Below are positions 37,545 through 49,124 of a DNA stretch of 64,000 nt, one piece after another. The notes below the pieces were generated by a model that ran no database searches, was not told the origin of the DNA, and worked only from the letters and a program-made list of their open reading frames with translations. The DNA is from Lindgomyces ingoldianus. Its lineage: Eukaryota; Ascomycota; Dothideomycetes; Pleosporales; Lindgomycetaceae. Position numbers and translations under genes: made by a program. Positions within the stretch are counted from its first letter, which is position 1; every line of letters begins with the position of its first letter. The stretch is taken from the NCBI RefSeq assembly GCF_010093535.1, contig NW_022985162.1, positions 1,859,053-1,923,052 on the forward strand, in the 5' to 3' direction.

Positions 37545-39786
37545 GGCATAAGGATAGAATTAGGATATGGATTTTCCAAGAGTTTGGTCAAACTCAGTAC
37601 GTCTAAATAGAGGGCGTTGAAATAAAAGTATTCCCCTGCTCCTCACACTCACGAAATGTTTCAGACGATTCCTCACCACAGCATTGCCCTTTTTGCTCGA
37701 CTCTATTCCTCAAGCGTTCAAGCACCAATCACCTTACAGCTGTGCTCCCAATCACCACTTGACTCAGACAAAGCGTTCGGCGCATTGGTTCCTGCGTGTC
37801 ATGGCCTCCAATTGCCAGCTACGTACGTATATGAGTGCGGACCTCATGGACATGGGTGACACCTATTATGGATCGGCCTTGCTCGTGCAACAAAGCTGTC
37901 TCGAGAGTCCTCCACGCGGACTTCACACATGGCAGGGGCGTTGACAGCTGTGGTACTGCGGATCGGCGCGAAGGTGGTCGTCCTGGCGCCGATGCAACGG
38001 CGCTGCAATCAATGTCCGCGTCTTGTCTGTGCTTGGCATGACGCCCCGCGGGTCCTCAGTCACAGGAGGATGGGGCCAGCAGAAAGGAAACAAATGGCAC
38101 AGGAAGTATGGAGAGAACGACTGGGCCTGCAGGCATGAGGTGAGTGTCGGAACGGACAGCAGCATATGCACGGCGGAGTAACGTCACAGCGCTGTGCTTG
38201 ATGGTCACATGAAGAGACTGCGGCGCGGGCGCAATTCTCTCACCGCCCACTAAGCGTTACCGGAGATACGAGTCGCGAGTGAGAAGTCCTGATGCGTCGT
38301 GCGAGGTTGTCCAGGCAGGGATAGGTGGCATCAAAGCTGGAGTAGTGCAATGTCAAGTCCGGATAGGGGCGTTGCGGGGCATATGCGCTCGGTTTAGTAT
38401 GACGCACCCATGGGTGGAGGGGCAGAGTAGAGGAGTTCAGAAACCTTCAGGATACCCCTGTCCTGCCCGTTTTTCAACGGGTCTGTGCTACAGTAATCAT
38501 GGGCTTTGCCTGAACAAGCCCTAAATGGTTAGCATTTTCTAAGGGCCTTTAGGTGCAACTACAAGAATCCAAAAGGCAGACCGATCGACTTCACTATTTT
38601 TCTACGCTGAATAGTATCCTTGTTTGGTTGTGGATTGGCTGTAACATATTAAGTGCAGTGCACTAGTGTTATGGGCGTCATCTCAATTAGGCCTAGCCTG
38701 TGCCCGCCAGTTCGGACCGAGCCCTTCACGAAAACCTTTGAAAACCCCTCCAGAAAAAGTGCTGAATTTCTCTAATGGATTGGAAAGCCCGGCCCGACGC
38801 TCACCACAAATTTCCTGCAACACACTGCCCTCGCATCGTGCTGACTCTGACGACGACGGCCCATCACGACGCTGCAGTCCCTCCAGCGCTGCATCTCAAC
38901 TGTGTCTCTAATTTGTCAATCTCTTGCCAGAATCTGCCGCCACCGGTGTGCAGCGCCCAGGCTGAGTATCATGCTCCTCCACATGCCCTTTCGAGATTGC
39001 ATGTCCAAAGGCGTTGGCGAGCTGTCGAGCCAACGCATCACCTTTGACAACACTTAGCATGCCCGTCAGGCATACTACCCATGCACCTACAGCCTCCGCC
39101 GGCGCTGCTTTTGCCGTGGCTCTAGGCTCCGCGTCTGCTGCGCTTACTAGGCGTGCTGCCTTTACCAGCTTTGCCGTTGACAATCCGTCGGCATTCCTCT
39201 AAGCATCTATTCCTCAGAAATGAGACGCCAATCCCGCTCCGCCGCTGTTTCCTGCTGATACGAGCTGGGTATAGGCCTTTGCTAGCCGTTTGCCACTGGC
39301 CAATTGGCCAATCGCCCGCTCTTAGATGCCATATCCTGCCAAGGCATCGTGGATCGGCTGCGGCCTACGGCCTGGGGGATTCATCCAGCCCAGTCTAAAA
39401 GAAGCACTCAATGTTCGGATCAAGCGGGAAAAGGTTTCAGTGGACGTAGGACTATGCAGCTTTATCACCACCTGAGCGGGGTTGCAAGCAGGAGGTGGGA
39501 TGAAGGGGTCAAAGCTATTCCCCAGTTGACAAAGATACTTTCCCTATCCATGCCGTCAAAAGTATAAAAGGCAGTCCAGATGGGACTTGGACGGCTTCTC
39601 TTTTTGATTCCTTTCTCTCTACAACCTTAGCAACAAAAATTATACTTACTCCTCGTTTCCTAGCACAAGCTATATTGACATCTAGCACCCCCTTCTATAT
39701 ACCTTCTATCCAAACATCCTTCTCGGCTCTCTATCATCTTCAACCCTTCGCCCTTACCGTATCACACTACTATCGTCTTTGTTATC
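37545..39786. other. Gene-empty spacer of 2.2 kb
   Basis: Moderate to high GC, many short overlapping ORFs on both strands, none with splice signals, bias or known motifs. Pyrimidine-rich tracts near 39,660-39,780 form the KXD1 promoter. It may contain non-coding transcription or unrecognised lineage-specific sequence. Confidence 0.45.
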
Positions 39787-40479
39787 ATGTCTACCACACA
39801 CTCTTACTACCCTGCGGCTTCGCTTCCTATCAACATGCCACAGAAGCCCGGTTACTATCAACCCCACCCTCACCATGGCTACGGCCGCGTATCAGTCTCC
39901 CCACCTGAAGCGCCGGAGAGTGTCACCACTTCAGGCGTTCCTTCTTACGAACCGTCAGCGACTTCGAGCAGCTATGCTGGAAGTGCAAGCGATTACGACT
40001 CGAGCGCCTCTACCGCAGGAGTTGACTTGATCGATTATATGGGTGATCGTCTTCATGGCGCATTCAACCCTATGCCTCTCGATCGAAGTCTCGCTAAGCA
40101 AGCACAAACGTGAGTCTTAAAAAAATTCCTTGAGATTTGCGTAGTTCGGCATTGAGTCGGCGCAGATCGGAAGCTAATAAGCGAGCAGATCTGGGGAACT
40201 CAACGCCAAGCATCGCGAACTGCTCGAACTGCAGGCCCTTGCTCAGCGACGATTAGCCGGGGCTCGGGCCAACTTTGCAAATGGCATGAGAACTGCAAAG
40301 GAAGTACAGAAAGATCTTCAGTGGACGCAGAAGCGTGTAGAGTAGGTTTGCTTAATCCAGTGCACTCAACTACGCGAAACTGACGAATTCCCAGTGCACT
40401 CAACGACCGAGCTGCCCGCAAATATCCGAAAGAGTACAAGTCCGCTCAATCGCGATATCCCGCCCCAGTCGACTACTAG
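39787..40479 (+). CDS. KXD1: KxDL-domain protein (KXD1, BLOC-1-related)
   Basis: Exons 39787-40109, 40189-40341 and 40395-40479 give 186 aa; introns of 79 and 53 nt keep frame. The first 85 residues are Tyr/Pro/Ser-rich and disordered. From residue 88 a helical region starts RLHGAFNPMPLDRSLAKQAQ and ends with the KxDL signature region VQKDLQWTQKRVDALNDRAA, then RKYPKEY. KXD1 is a subunit of BLOC-1-type complexes that act on endosome/vacuole trafficking and Rab regulation; in yeast Kxd1 binds other BLOC-1 subunits. The size is near that of ascomycete orthologues. It stands alone with long empty spacers on both sides. Confidence 0.85.
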
Positions 40480-42863
40480 GCTTGCTATATCGCCCTATCT
40501 CAAATTTAATGCCTTCTGTGGATGTGTTCTATACAACTTTTTCGGAATTGTTCGTAAAATTCTTGGTATTTCACTGGGCCAATATTCTTGTTCACTGCAT
40601 TACTATACTTAGCAATTATTGGACCGGTTTTCCACCCCACGGTTTCATTCCTCATCTCCGGGTCCCCTACTAAAGCTTTCTATCTCTTCTGGACGGTTTC
40701 CGCTCCTCTCGGCATCCCACTCCGCTTGTTCCCTCGCTGCTTTAGCGGTAGCTTTTGGCGCCATACCGTTTTGCTTTTTTCCTACTTGCGACGCGTTGCC
40801 CGCCATTTGGCGCGGTTCGGCCCGCTGCAGCGCGCTTAGAGAGATCTACCGAACGAATGGCTAGATAAGAAGGAGCTGTTTTGGGGAGCCGGGCTATTTA
40901 AACAGCTTGGCTTCCTCCAAACGGTTTCCCACTCTAACGGGCATTTGTCGGCAGATCTAGTGGGATCTGGTGATTTGGTGGGTTTGGGGTGGCTGGGCGA
41001 TCAAGCGGAGACCCAGGGGGAGGGCTCTTGGGTCTGACCTAGACGGGTGGCAGGCTTTCCTTCCGTTTCTGGCGTTCTCTCGGGATGTGGCTGGGAAGAG
41101 AGTCACGGGCGTTAAAGGTTGTGGCTTTTTACCTGTTTATGATAACGGCCTGGATACAGATGACCCGCCAGGTGGTGTGGCTCAGTTTGCGAACAGATTG
41201 GGAGTAACAGTCCCCATGTGACTAGTCTTTGTAATGGCAACTTCTTGCCCTCCGAGTCTTTCGCGTGAGATGACCGAAGTGACTTTGTCATGTGTTTTAA
41301 CTCGCAAACCGACCCTGAAACCTGGACCTCATGGTGTGTGACTAAAGTTGCGTGGTCGTGTTGTTGGGGGGCGGGGGGGGATTCACGATGTTTGGTCCGT
41401 GTCACATGATAGTTGTCTTAGTTCATTGGACCAATTAGATGTGGCCTCCTAACTGCGGGGAGCTGAGTCAACCGATCTTCCTCCACACCCTCGCAGTCGC
41501 ACATGTCTCGTTATATGAAACGTCCCGTTGACGCTGTGCTTGTTGAAGAGTTTTTACAACCCCACCTGTACCGTCGTGGGCTTGCAGGATCGGCAGATGA
41601 GAAGAGCACGATCGTGCTCACGCGGGAATTATTGTGCAGACAGGCACGAAAAGTGGAGGTGTTGGTGCTGAAGGGGAAACCAAGATTTCCTTTTTTTTGT
41701 TGTTGCGATTTTGCGGTATTTTGACCGACTGGGATTGAATAAGAGGGCGCTTGGGGCCTAAGTGCGACGAAGGGCAGTTCCCAGGGGTGTGGATATCGCG
41801 AATTGTCTGACAATGCACCGCTGAGGGCTGGCTGACGTGGGGGGATTTTTTGTTAAGATCAAGGGAGTGGGGCATGGGGATGCTGTTGTTATCTGAGCCT
41901 TTTGATGTTAAAGTGTAAACAAGGGTGAGGTATGGCGTGTGAGAAATTCTTTCTTTGTTGATTCCCATGTTAACCTATAGTGAAGAGTTCATTTCCTGTG
42001 CATATCACAATCGATAGATTGTCAAAGGAAGCTTGAAAATGTTTGTTCAGCCCGGAGGCAATTTAGGGGGGTTTGGCAAATAACAGGGAATCCACAGTTC
42101 ACCAATTCTCTCTAAGACAATGTTGCATTTAGGCTCCAACGGGACAGATTTTCTTGGGTCAATGCTTCAGATACGCGAACCACATGTCAAGTATTCCGAT
42201 GTAGAAACATGAAATATGCCACAAAGAGGGATTAGGAAACCTATATCAGCTCTCTAGTATAGGGGTTCTAATGCTATTCGGTGGTATTCTCTCTTTCATC
42301 CTGCACGTCGGTCGTTGAAATACAAGCCAAGATTCCCCGATTCCTCACTATCTTTTTGATGCCCACGCTGTTGGACCCGATGCCCTGCAGGCCTTCTCGC
42401 CTGTCTATCGAGCGTTTCCTGTCCCGCGATCGAGCGATAGGGAGGGTTAGCGACTTAGTGGATGTTGTGGATGCCGAGGAGAGGGCACTAGATCGAATGA
42501 CTAGACAAGGGAGTATGCAACTTGGAATCGGGACGTAGGAGGTATCGAGAGTTTAATTTGCCATGCGTGCGGATGGTGATTCAGAAGTCGGGATTCCAAT
42601 GTAGATTATTGTGTGTGGTCTTGAACAGTTGGAATAGAACCGCCCACGTCATCAATCTAGGAGTTGTCATGCAAACGTTGGTGTAGTATTGTGTCCTTTG
42701 CCTGATGCCTTAGAAGCGATATTCGGAGGTGCGGACGGTATTATTTACCACCTCAGCGCCGTCAACACAGAAAAGCGCCGTCAACACAGAAATTCATGCT
42801 TGTAGGTTTCATGGTCCAGATAGGGAACAGGGAAGAGGTGGTCGAGTCGATAGTAAGGTGGTC
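40480..42863. other. Gene-empty spacer of 2.4 kb
   Basis: Contains T-rich 3' UTR of KXD1, a G-rich run at 41366-41380 and a 19-bp direct repeat at 42755-42792. No coding gene could be supported. Confidence 0.45.
42755..42792. repeat. 19-bp perfect tandem duplication
   Basis: AGCGCCGTCAACACAGAAA occurs twice in direct succession, in the 3' flank of the gene at 42864. Confidence 0.9.
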
Positions 42864-43409
42864 TCACCGCCTGTTTTTCCAGAGTTGCTCCCACGGGTCC
42901 TGGACGAAGCTGGGAAGGAAGTAAGCGATATCGCCTGCTTCGTCTTTGACTCCTTTTCTAAGGGCAGCCAGCTCGTCATGTGAGATAGGAGCACCTCCAA
43001 AAGAGATGGGAACGGCGGACGTGTTGTCTCTTGAAGATGGATCGGCGGGTGCTTCAGGTTTAGATCTGTTTTGCTCAATTTCCTTCCCGCGAGAGAGGAA
43101 TTCTGCGAGACCTGTGGCTGCTGACTGCTTTAGCTTTCCATCGGCCTTTGATGCTGGCTGGTTTGGCTGAGATGAGGCTAGTTCAGTGCATCCATCGGCA
43201 AAAACGGTACTACTGTCGGTGTCCTGGACCTCGGATTCAGCTTCATTGTTTTGGGCTTCCAAGGTAATCTTTGATCTAACCCCTAGCCGGGTTGAATTAG
43301 CTCCACTCGTTGATGCCTTCGCCCTTTGGGAATTTGTCTCGTCGTATTTTCTCTTGGTACCCCCAAAGGCTGAGAAGCCCATTGCAGCGGCAATATCAGC
43401 TTCTTCCAT
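42864..43409 (-). CDS. Conserved hypothetical protein, small and acidic
   Basis: Single exon, 181 aa from MEEADIAAAMGFSAFGG (start at 43409); the frame is open to 43544 but the upstream part looks like leader sequence. The N-terminal AMGFSAFGGTKRKYDET block and the C-terminal DIAYFLPSFVQDPWEQL block are the parts that look constrained; the middle is Ser/Ala/Glu-rich and disordered. I believe similar short proteins occur across Pezizomycotina, but I know no assigned function. A KRKY basic patch could act as a nuclear signal (inference). The next gene upstream is divergent, 513 bp away. Confidence 0.65.
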   Translation of the reverse strand: MEEADIAAAMGFSAFGGTKRKYDETNSQRAKASTSGANSTRLGVRSKITLEAQNNEAESEVQDTDSSTVFADGCTELASSQPNQPASKADGKLKQSAATGLAEFLSRGKEIEQNRSKPEAPADPSSRDNTSAVPISFGGAPISHDELAALRKGVKDEAGDIAYFLPSFVQDPWEQLWKNRR

Positions 43410-43922
43410 TTCCAAAAGCGTATATAGCTGTCTCTTCGCACTGAGTGGCTTTGCTTCGCACGGCGGGTAGAGAAGGGGTGTGGTTCGGCTGCGAGTGAAC
43501 GAAATCGATCGCTGAGTCAACAACATTGCCAAGGCGAAGGCCATACGCTAACCAATCACAACCTTGGAACGCGCTACCCATCGTGAAAGCACAACTGTAG
43601 TTGAACCGCATTATTATTATTACTTGTCAAGGGAATATTTACACTGGTTCTTGGAGTGCTCTCCATAAAAACAAACCGCCATGTAGAGCCAGACAATGCT
43701 AGCTAGGAGTATGTGATGTTTGGCTGCACGATGAGCGCATGTGGCTGCAACCCGTGCGCAAGTGAAAACGCGGAGAAGGGCCTTCGACGAATTCCCTCGG
43801 CGCAAGCTCCAAGAACCAACTTAGCTACATCCCTCCATCATCTCTCGCGGCTGTGTTCTCCATCATGTCCGAAACAGTCAGATAGTATCCAAAGGGCCTC
43901 TCGGCGTTGCTATCCATACGAC
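43410..43922. promoter_or_regulatory. Divergent promoter region
   Basis: Lies between the small acidic protein (-) and the FUSC-like gene (+). No additional gene is supported. Confidence 0.5.
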
Positions 43923-46900
43923 ATGGGCGAACCCTCACAGGCTGCGCGCCGCTTCCTGCGACCCAGCGTAAGCTCCCCCGGCTCGCTTCACAACTACATT
44001 CGCAAGACTTACTCTCAATCTATAGCTACGATCTGCAACCCTCATTCTCCCGAGAACCGGCGAGCGTGTCAAGAAAAGCTTTACTCTTCGTAGATCTTCG
44101 ACTGCCTCAAATGGCTCCTCCGAACCCCTTCTCGGCCCGCACAGCCCGCCAAACAGCCATCGACAACTTGGACACCTTGAAGCCTTATTTAAGCACTGCA
44201 AGGACCAAGCAAAGAGAGCATATACATATTCTAGCTCGAGAACAGGACAGAGCATATTAAAGTGCTCACTAGCATACGTTCTAGGAAGTCTGGCAACGTT
44301 CGTCCCACCCATCGCCGCAATACTTGGCAAGAACGATGGCAAGCACATGGTGGCTACGATCACTGTATACTTCCATCCAGCGCGATCGGCTGGTAGTATG
44401 GCGGAAGCTATTCTCCTGGCGCTGGTAGCTACTATCTACGCTGCGTTCGTCTCGTTCACAAGCATGGCCGTATCGGTGTTTTTCGGCAGAAAAGACCTCC
44501 TCGTCCTTGGGCATGCAATAGTCCTCGTTTTGTTCTGCGGCGGCGGGCTAGGCCTCGTGGGCTGGCTCAAACAAAAACTGGGAAACCCACTTGTGAACGT
44601 CGCTTGCTCATTGACATCTCTGGCTATCATCACTGTATTGACAAAAGAAGGTGCCGTTCAAGCTGCAAAGTTCTCCTACGACAAGGTCTGGCAGGTCTTG
44701 AAGATGGTCATAATGGGCTGTGTTGCTGCATCAACAGTCAGCCTAGTAATTAGGCCCATATCCGCGCGGAACGAATTTCGAGACAGCTTCATCAAAGCGA
44801 CCGACGCTATGGGCGAAATGCTTACCATCATCACACGAAGCTTTTTGTCCGGGTCCGAGCACGAACTTAAAAACCCCTCGTACATAACAGCTCGGGACCA
44901 AAGCAAGGCGACATATAAAAATCTGGTGAAGAACCTTGGGGAGGCCAAGTACGAACATTATATCCTCGGCACGGAGTCAGAGTATAAGATCGAGTCTCGA
45001 TTAGTGAAGTGCTTGGAGCAACTACAGCAAAGCATTGGTGGATTGCGAAGCTCCGCCGAAACACAGTTTACTTTGTTAGCCCAGTCGGAAGGAGATCATG
45101 AAACAGGAATCGACGTACCATTAAGCAAGACTAACTTTGCAACCTTGTCAGACTTTACTCCCTCCCCTATTCTCTCACCAAGCCTTAGCCATTCGGAGCG
45201 GCGTAGTAGCATCCTTGCTTCTATCGAGGAGCTGCCTGAGGAATCGGTGGAAGCGTCAGATGATGAAACTGGTAGATTTGACCGTTCGTGGAGGCTTCCA
45301 CACGGAATGCAGAATGATCTTACCTCCGCTGATATGTTTTCAATTTTCATAGCTCACCTAGGCCCTCCAATGGTAAGATCATAATCTCTCCGCATTATTG
45401 CACCCTCTAATGCCTGCAGAAATCTCTTGCATATACACTTCGCGAAGTTCTCAACGAGCTACCATTTGGGCCCGGCCCAGAGTATGTCATAACCATCAAC
45501 GAACATTTTCGAAGTAGTCTTCTTGAGGCCAACGAAATGTTCGCCAACGCGAGAAAAGAGGCTCTTGCTTTGGTATACAAGAACAAACTCCCCTCACAAA
45601 CAGGCTCGGTTGAGGTTGCAGCTGACTTCGAGGAGGTCGCGGCGAGTTGCGGCTACTTTAGTTCTTCCTTACAAGATTTCGCTGAAGATATGGTGACTTT
45701 CTTGGATATTCTAGAGGAATTAAAGCTGAACACAAAGCACTATCCAAGGCAGCGGTCCTGGATTTGGCTCAAATTCTGGCGTAAGTGGAAAGGGCCAACG
45801 AAGAAGGGTGATTCTGGTAAGTAGTTCTGAAATGACTACAATCAGTAATCAGCCTGTTAATTATCATCAGAGGAATCGAGTCTGCTTGATGAGACTGTCG
45901 AACAGGGTCTTTCGCACGAGATACATAACCCTATTGGCCGAGAACGCACGGGTGGTAACGCCGAAAAGCCGACCAGCAAAGAGTCCCTCTCGTATCGTGT
46001 GTGGCGCGCTCTTGGAGTGTTCAGAAGAGATGATACGAAGTATGCAGTTAAGGTCGGCATTGGTGCCATTCTATATGCTATGTGGGCTTTCATACCTGAG
46101 ACCAGAGATATATATGGCCACTGGCGTGGTGAATGGGGTCTGTTATCATACATGCTGGTGTGCTCTATGGTACGTTGAGCATTTTGCTAGATATAAATGC
46201 AGTCACTAATCACTGGCAGACGATCGGAGCATCCAATACCACAGGTTTTCAACGATTCTTTGGTACCTGCTTGGGCGCTGTCTTCGCCATTGTCGCATGG
46301 ATCATATCAGACGAAAATCCATTTATTCTCAGCTTCTTTGGATGGCTTGTGTCTCTTCAATGTTTCTATATCATTGTTGGGAAGGGTAAAGGGCCAATGG
46401 GTCGTTTTATCCTCCTGACATATAATCTCTCAGCCCTCTACGCTTACTCACTCTCGGTCAAGGATGGTGATGACGATGACGATGAAGGGGGTATCTCACC
46501 GGAGATCTGGGAAATTGTACTCCACAGAGTTGTTGCGGTTATGTCTGGTTGTATATGGGGTATCATCGTCACTAGAGTGATCTGGCCAATCTCCGCTCGA
46601 CGCAAGTTAAAGAAGGGAACGTCCCTTCTTTGGCTGAAGATGGGCTTAATCTGGAAACGCGCGCCCTTAAGGACGTTGTTAGAGGATGCCAGTCCTCCTA
46701 CTTCGTACATGTCTCCTCGCGAAGAGCTCGAACTTCGACGGTTCTTGGCCCATCTTGAGACGCTTCGCAACTCGGCTACTTTCGAGTTTGAGTTGCGTGC
46801 GCCGTTCCCCGACAAGAACTTTAAGATCATGCTAGAGGCAACAGGGAGAATGTTAGATAGCTTCCACGCTATGAATGTGGTCATATTGAAGGACTTAAAG

Positions 46901-47351
46901 GCAACCGAGGGTGAGAAACAGAGCCTGAAGTATACGAAGAAGGAGTGGATGGAATTGAGCTGGCGAATCAGCCATTTGTTTTCAGGTAAGTGTGACGCCA
47001 GCCGACTTGAAAGCAAAGGAGGCTGATCACGATAGTCATGGCATCGTCCATGAAGCTAGCATACCCTCTTAACGACGTATTACCTAACGTCGAGCACACA
47101 AGGGATAGACTGTTGGCAAGGGTTTTCGAGTTTCGAAGAACGGGGTTGGCAAAGGTTATCACATCCGATGAAGACTATGAGCTGTTGTATGCATACGGTA
47201 AGTTTGATCCCCCAATTATGGTAATTTCGAAGACTGACTTGCATTTTTAGCGCTCGTAACTGGTCAATTAGCACAAGACTTGGGCATCATTGGGCAAGAA
47301 ATTGAAAAACTCTATGGCGTATTGAATGAGGATGACTTGAAGCTGCAATAG
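43923..47351 (+). CDS. FUSC/BRE4-like (DUF2421-type) multipass membrane protein
   Basis: Seven exons: 43923-43967, 44026-45372, 45420-45816, 45871-46169, 46220-46985, 47036-47197 and 47251-47351; 1038 aa with every junction in frame. Exon 1 encodes only 15 residues (MGEPSQAARRFLRPS). The N-terminal membrane block starts ILKCSLAYVLGSLATFVPPI near residue 90 and continues through HMVATITVYFHPARSAGSM and further hydrophobic helices to about 250. A long soluble region follows, with acidic/Ser-rich linkers near 410-440. A second membrane block starts KYAVKVGIGAILYAMWAFIP in exon 4 and runs through exon 5. This two-block plan is that of the fungal Bre4/aromatic-acid-exporter-like (FUSC) proteins; transport of aromatic acids or a role in endomembrane drug sensitivity is known only from distant relatives. 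The cargo here is unknown. Confidence 0.85.
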
Positions 47352-47642
47352 AATTTAACGCAGAATTAATGGAATTGTGATTCTCGATACATATCCACCA
47401 TTTGATGCAACAGTACCTCTCATTTCCTCCAGAAATGCCTAGTGTATACGGATCCGTATTCACTTCCCAGACAAATCGATCTGGCAGGTGCCTTGTGAAT
47501 GTGTGTGTTTGCCTAAAGCAGAATAGCGTCTTGGCATGGGTCGTTAGCGAGCGTCCACAGATCGTTAGCATTTTCGCATCGTTAACTCGGGCGGAGTAAC
47601 TCTCATCAAACACCCAACGACGACGACCGACACCCATCCAAA

Positions 47643-48575
47643 ATGTAAGACTTCCAACATCTTGTACTACTACCCTATCTCGAGAGGCAATCCCAGCACC
47701 TTGGGAACCTCTCTCGCTGAGCTGAACTACTTCTTCCGCACTCTCACCGTGACGAACCCCTCTGCGCACAATCCCCTCTCACAGCGCCCACAAGCTCCGC
47801 TTCAGCAATATACTGACACTCAATGTCTCTTAGGGTCAATCTCCGCACGCAGAAGCGCCTTGCGGCGTCCGTCGTCGGCTGCGGAAAGCGCAAGATCTGG
47901 CTCGACCCGAACGAAGTCAACGAAATCTCCAACGCCAACTCCCGCCAGACCATCCGCAAGCTCGTTGCTGATGGCCTCATCATCCGCAAACCCGTTACAA
48001 TGCACTCGCGTGCCCGTGCCCGAGAGCTGACTGCTGCGAGGCGGATTGGTCGACACCGGGGTTTTGGTAAGAGGAAGGGTACCAAGGATGCTCGTATGCC
48101 AAGGTATGCTATCCCCACACCAGGAATACAGTCACCGCATTGGATTTGAGCAACTTGGAGACACTATATATGGCGAATTCGCTATCTGGTATGGTCAACT
48201 GATGCGGTTATAACAGCCAAGTCCTCTGGATGCGCCGTCTCCGAGTCCTCCGCCGCCTCCTCGTCAAGTACCGTGCCGCCGGCAAGATCGACAAGCACCT
48301 CTACCACGAGCTCTACCATCTCAGCAAGGGAAACACTTTTAAGCACAAGCGTGCTCTCGTTGAACACGTACGTTGCCCATGGCATCATGACTACCCAACT
48401 CCACCCAACTAACGCTCCATATCAGATCCATAAGGCCAAGGCTGAGAAGCAACGTGAGAGGATCTTGAAGGAGGAGATGGATGCCAAGCGTGCGAAGACC
48501 AAGGCAGCAAGGGAGAGGAGGCAGGAGCGCGTGACACAGAAGAGGCTCGCATTGGCAGGCGAGGAGGAGGAGTAG
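47643..48575 (+). CDS. RPL19: 60S ribosomal protein eL19
   Basis: Exons 47643-47644, 47834-48103, 48217-48367 and 48426-48575 give 190 aa. The start codon itself is split: exon 1 contributes AT, and after a 189-nt intron (GTAAGA donor, TCTTAG acceptor) the G of ATG is followed by GTCAATCTC, giving [20 protein letters not shown]. Reading instead from the ATG at 47823 would give a false MSLR start within the intron's end. Other landmarks: [55 protein letters not shown] and a Lys/Arg/Glu-rich helical tail ending GEEEE. It is a component of the large ribosomal subunit. It lies 291 bp downstream of the FUSC-like gene on the same strand. Confidence 0.96.
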
Positions 48576-49124
48576 ACGGCGGGCGGCATGACAAACCGGT
48601 GTGGGCTTTCTTAAGGGGCGCATGAAATCTCCCTTTCCATTTGGGCATATGCGGTCATGTTTTCATGTACGTCTGGGTCTCTGCAAAGAACATCTTCATG
48701 CATGCTCGACTCGCCACGGCTGCTCCGACTCCCATCATCTGAAAAAGGCTTGCGATTGCTATGAATGTCCATAAACAGGGTTAATGGGATTGCATCGAGG
48801 CATACACGAAATGATTGCAGGTGTGGAAGTATGTGGCTCTGTTATTGGTGAATTTCTTCGGTAGAAGACCTGCATCCTTTCGCATCCATGGAGAGATATC
48901 TTGTATCTGTCTATGATGCAACGAGCCACCGTCCTGATGATGAGACTTCGTCGGCCAGAACTTTGGAAGAATTGATGATGCCAGATAAAAAACTGGATGC
49001 AACGCTAATAACCTTCATCCTAGCCCAATATAATTCTAAGGGGAAAAGCCACCTGATCCGAGTAGACTGAAAATGATAAGGTATAAAGGTCTTCGTAACT
49101 CCGTAAAATCCATCCTTATCTTTG
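48576..49124. other. Convergent spacer RPL19 / SPT3
   Basis: 3' flanks of both genes. Nothing else is seen. Confidence 0.5.

Noticed and set aside
41366..41380. G-rich run as a quadruplex element
   Set aside because: There are only two G-tracts separated by a C; four are needed for a standard quadruplex.
44111..44260. ATG at 44111 as the start of the FUSC-like gene
   Set aside because: It opens a different frame that stops at 44260; the real frame is open upstream and splices to 43967.
47823..48149. RPL19 starting [10 protein letters not shown]
   Set aside because: This ATG lies in the last bases of the first intron; ascomycete L19 begins MVNLRTQ, obtained by splicing AT to G.
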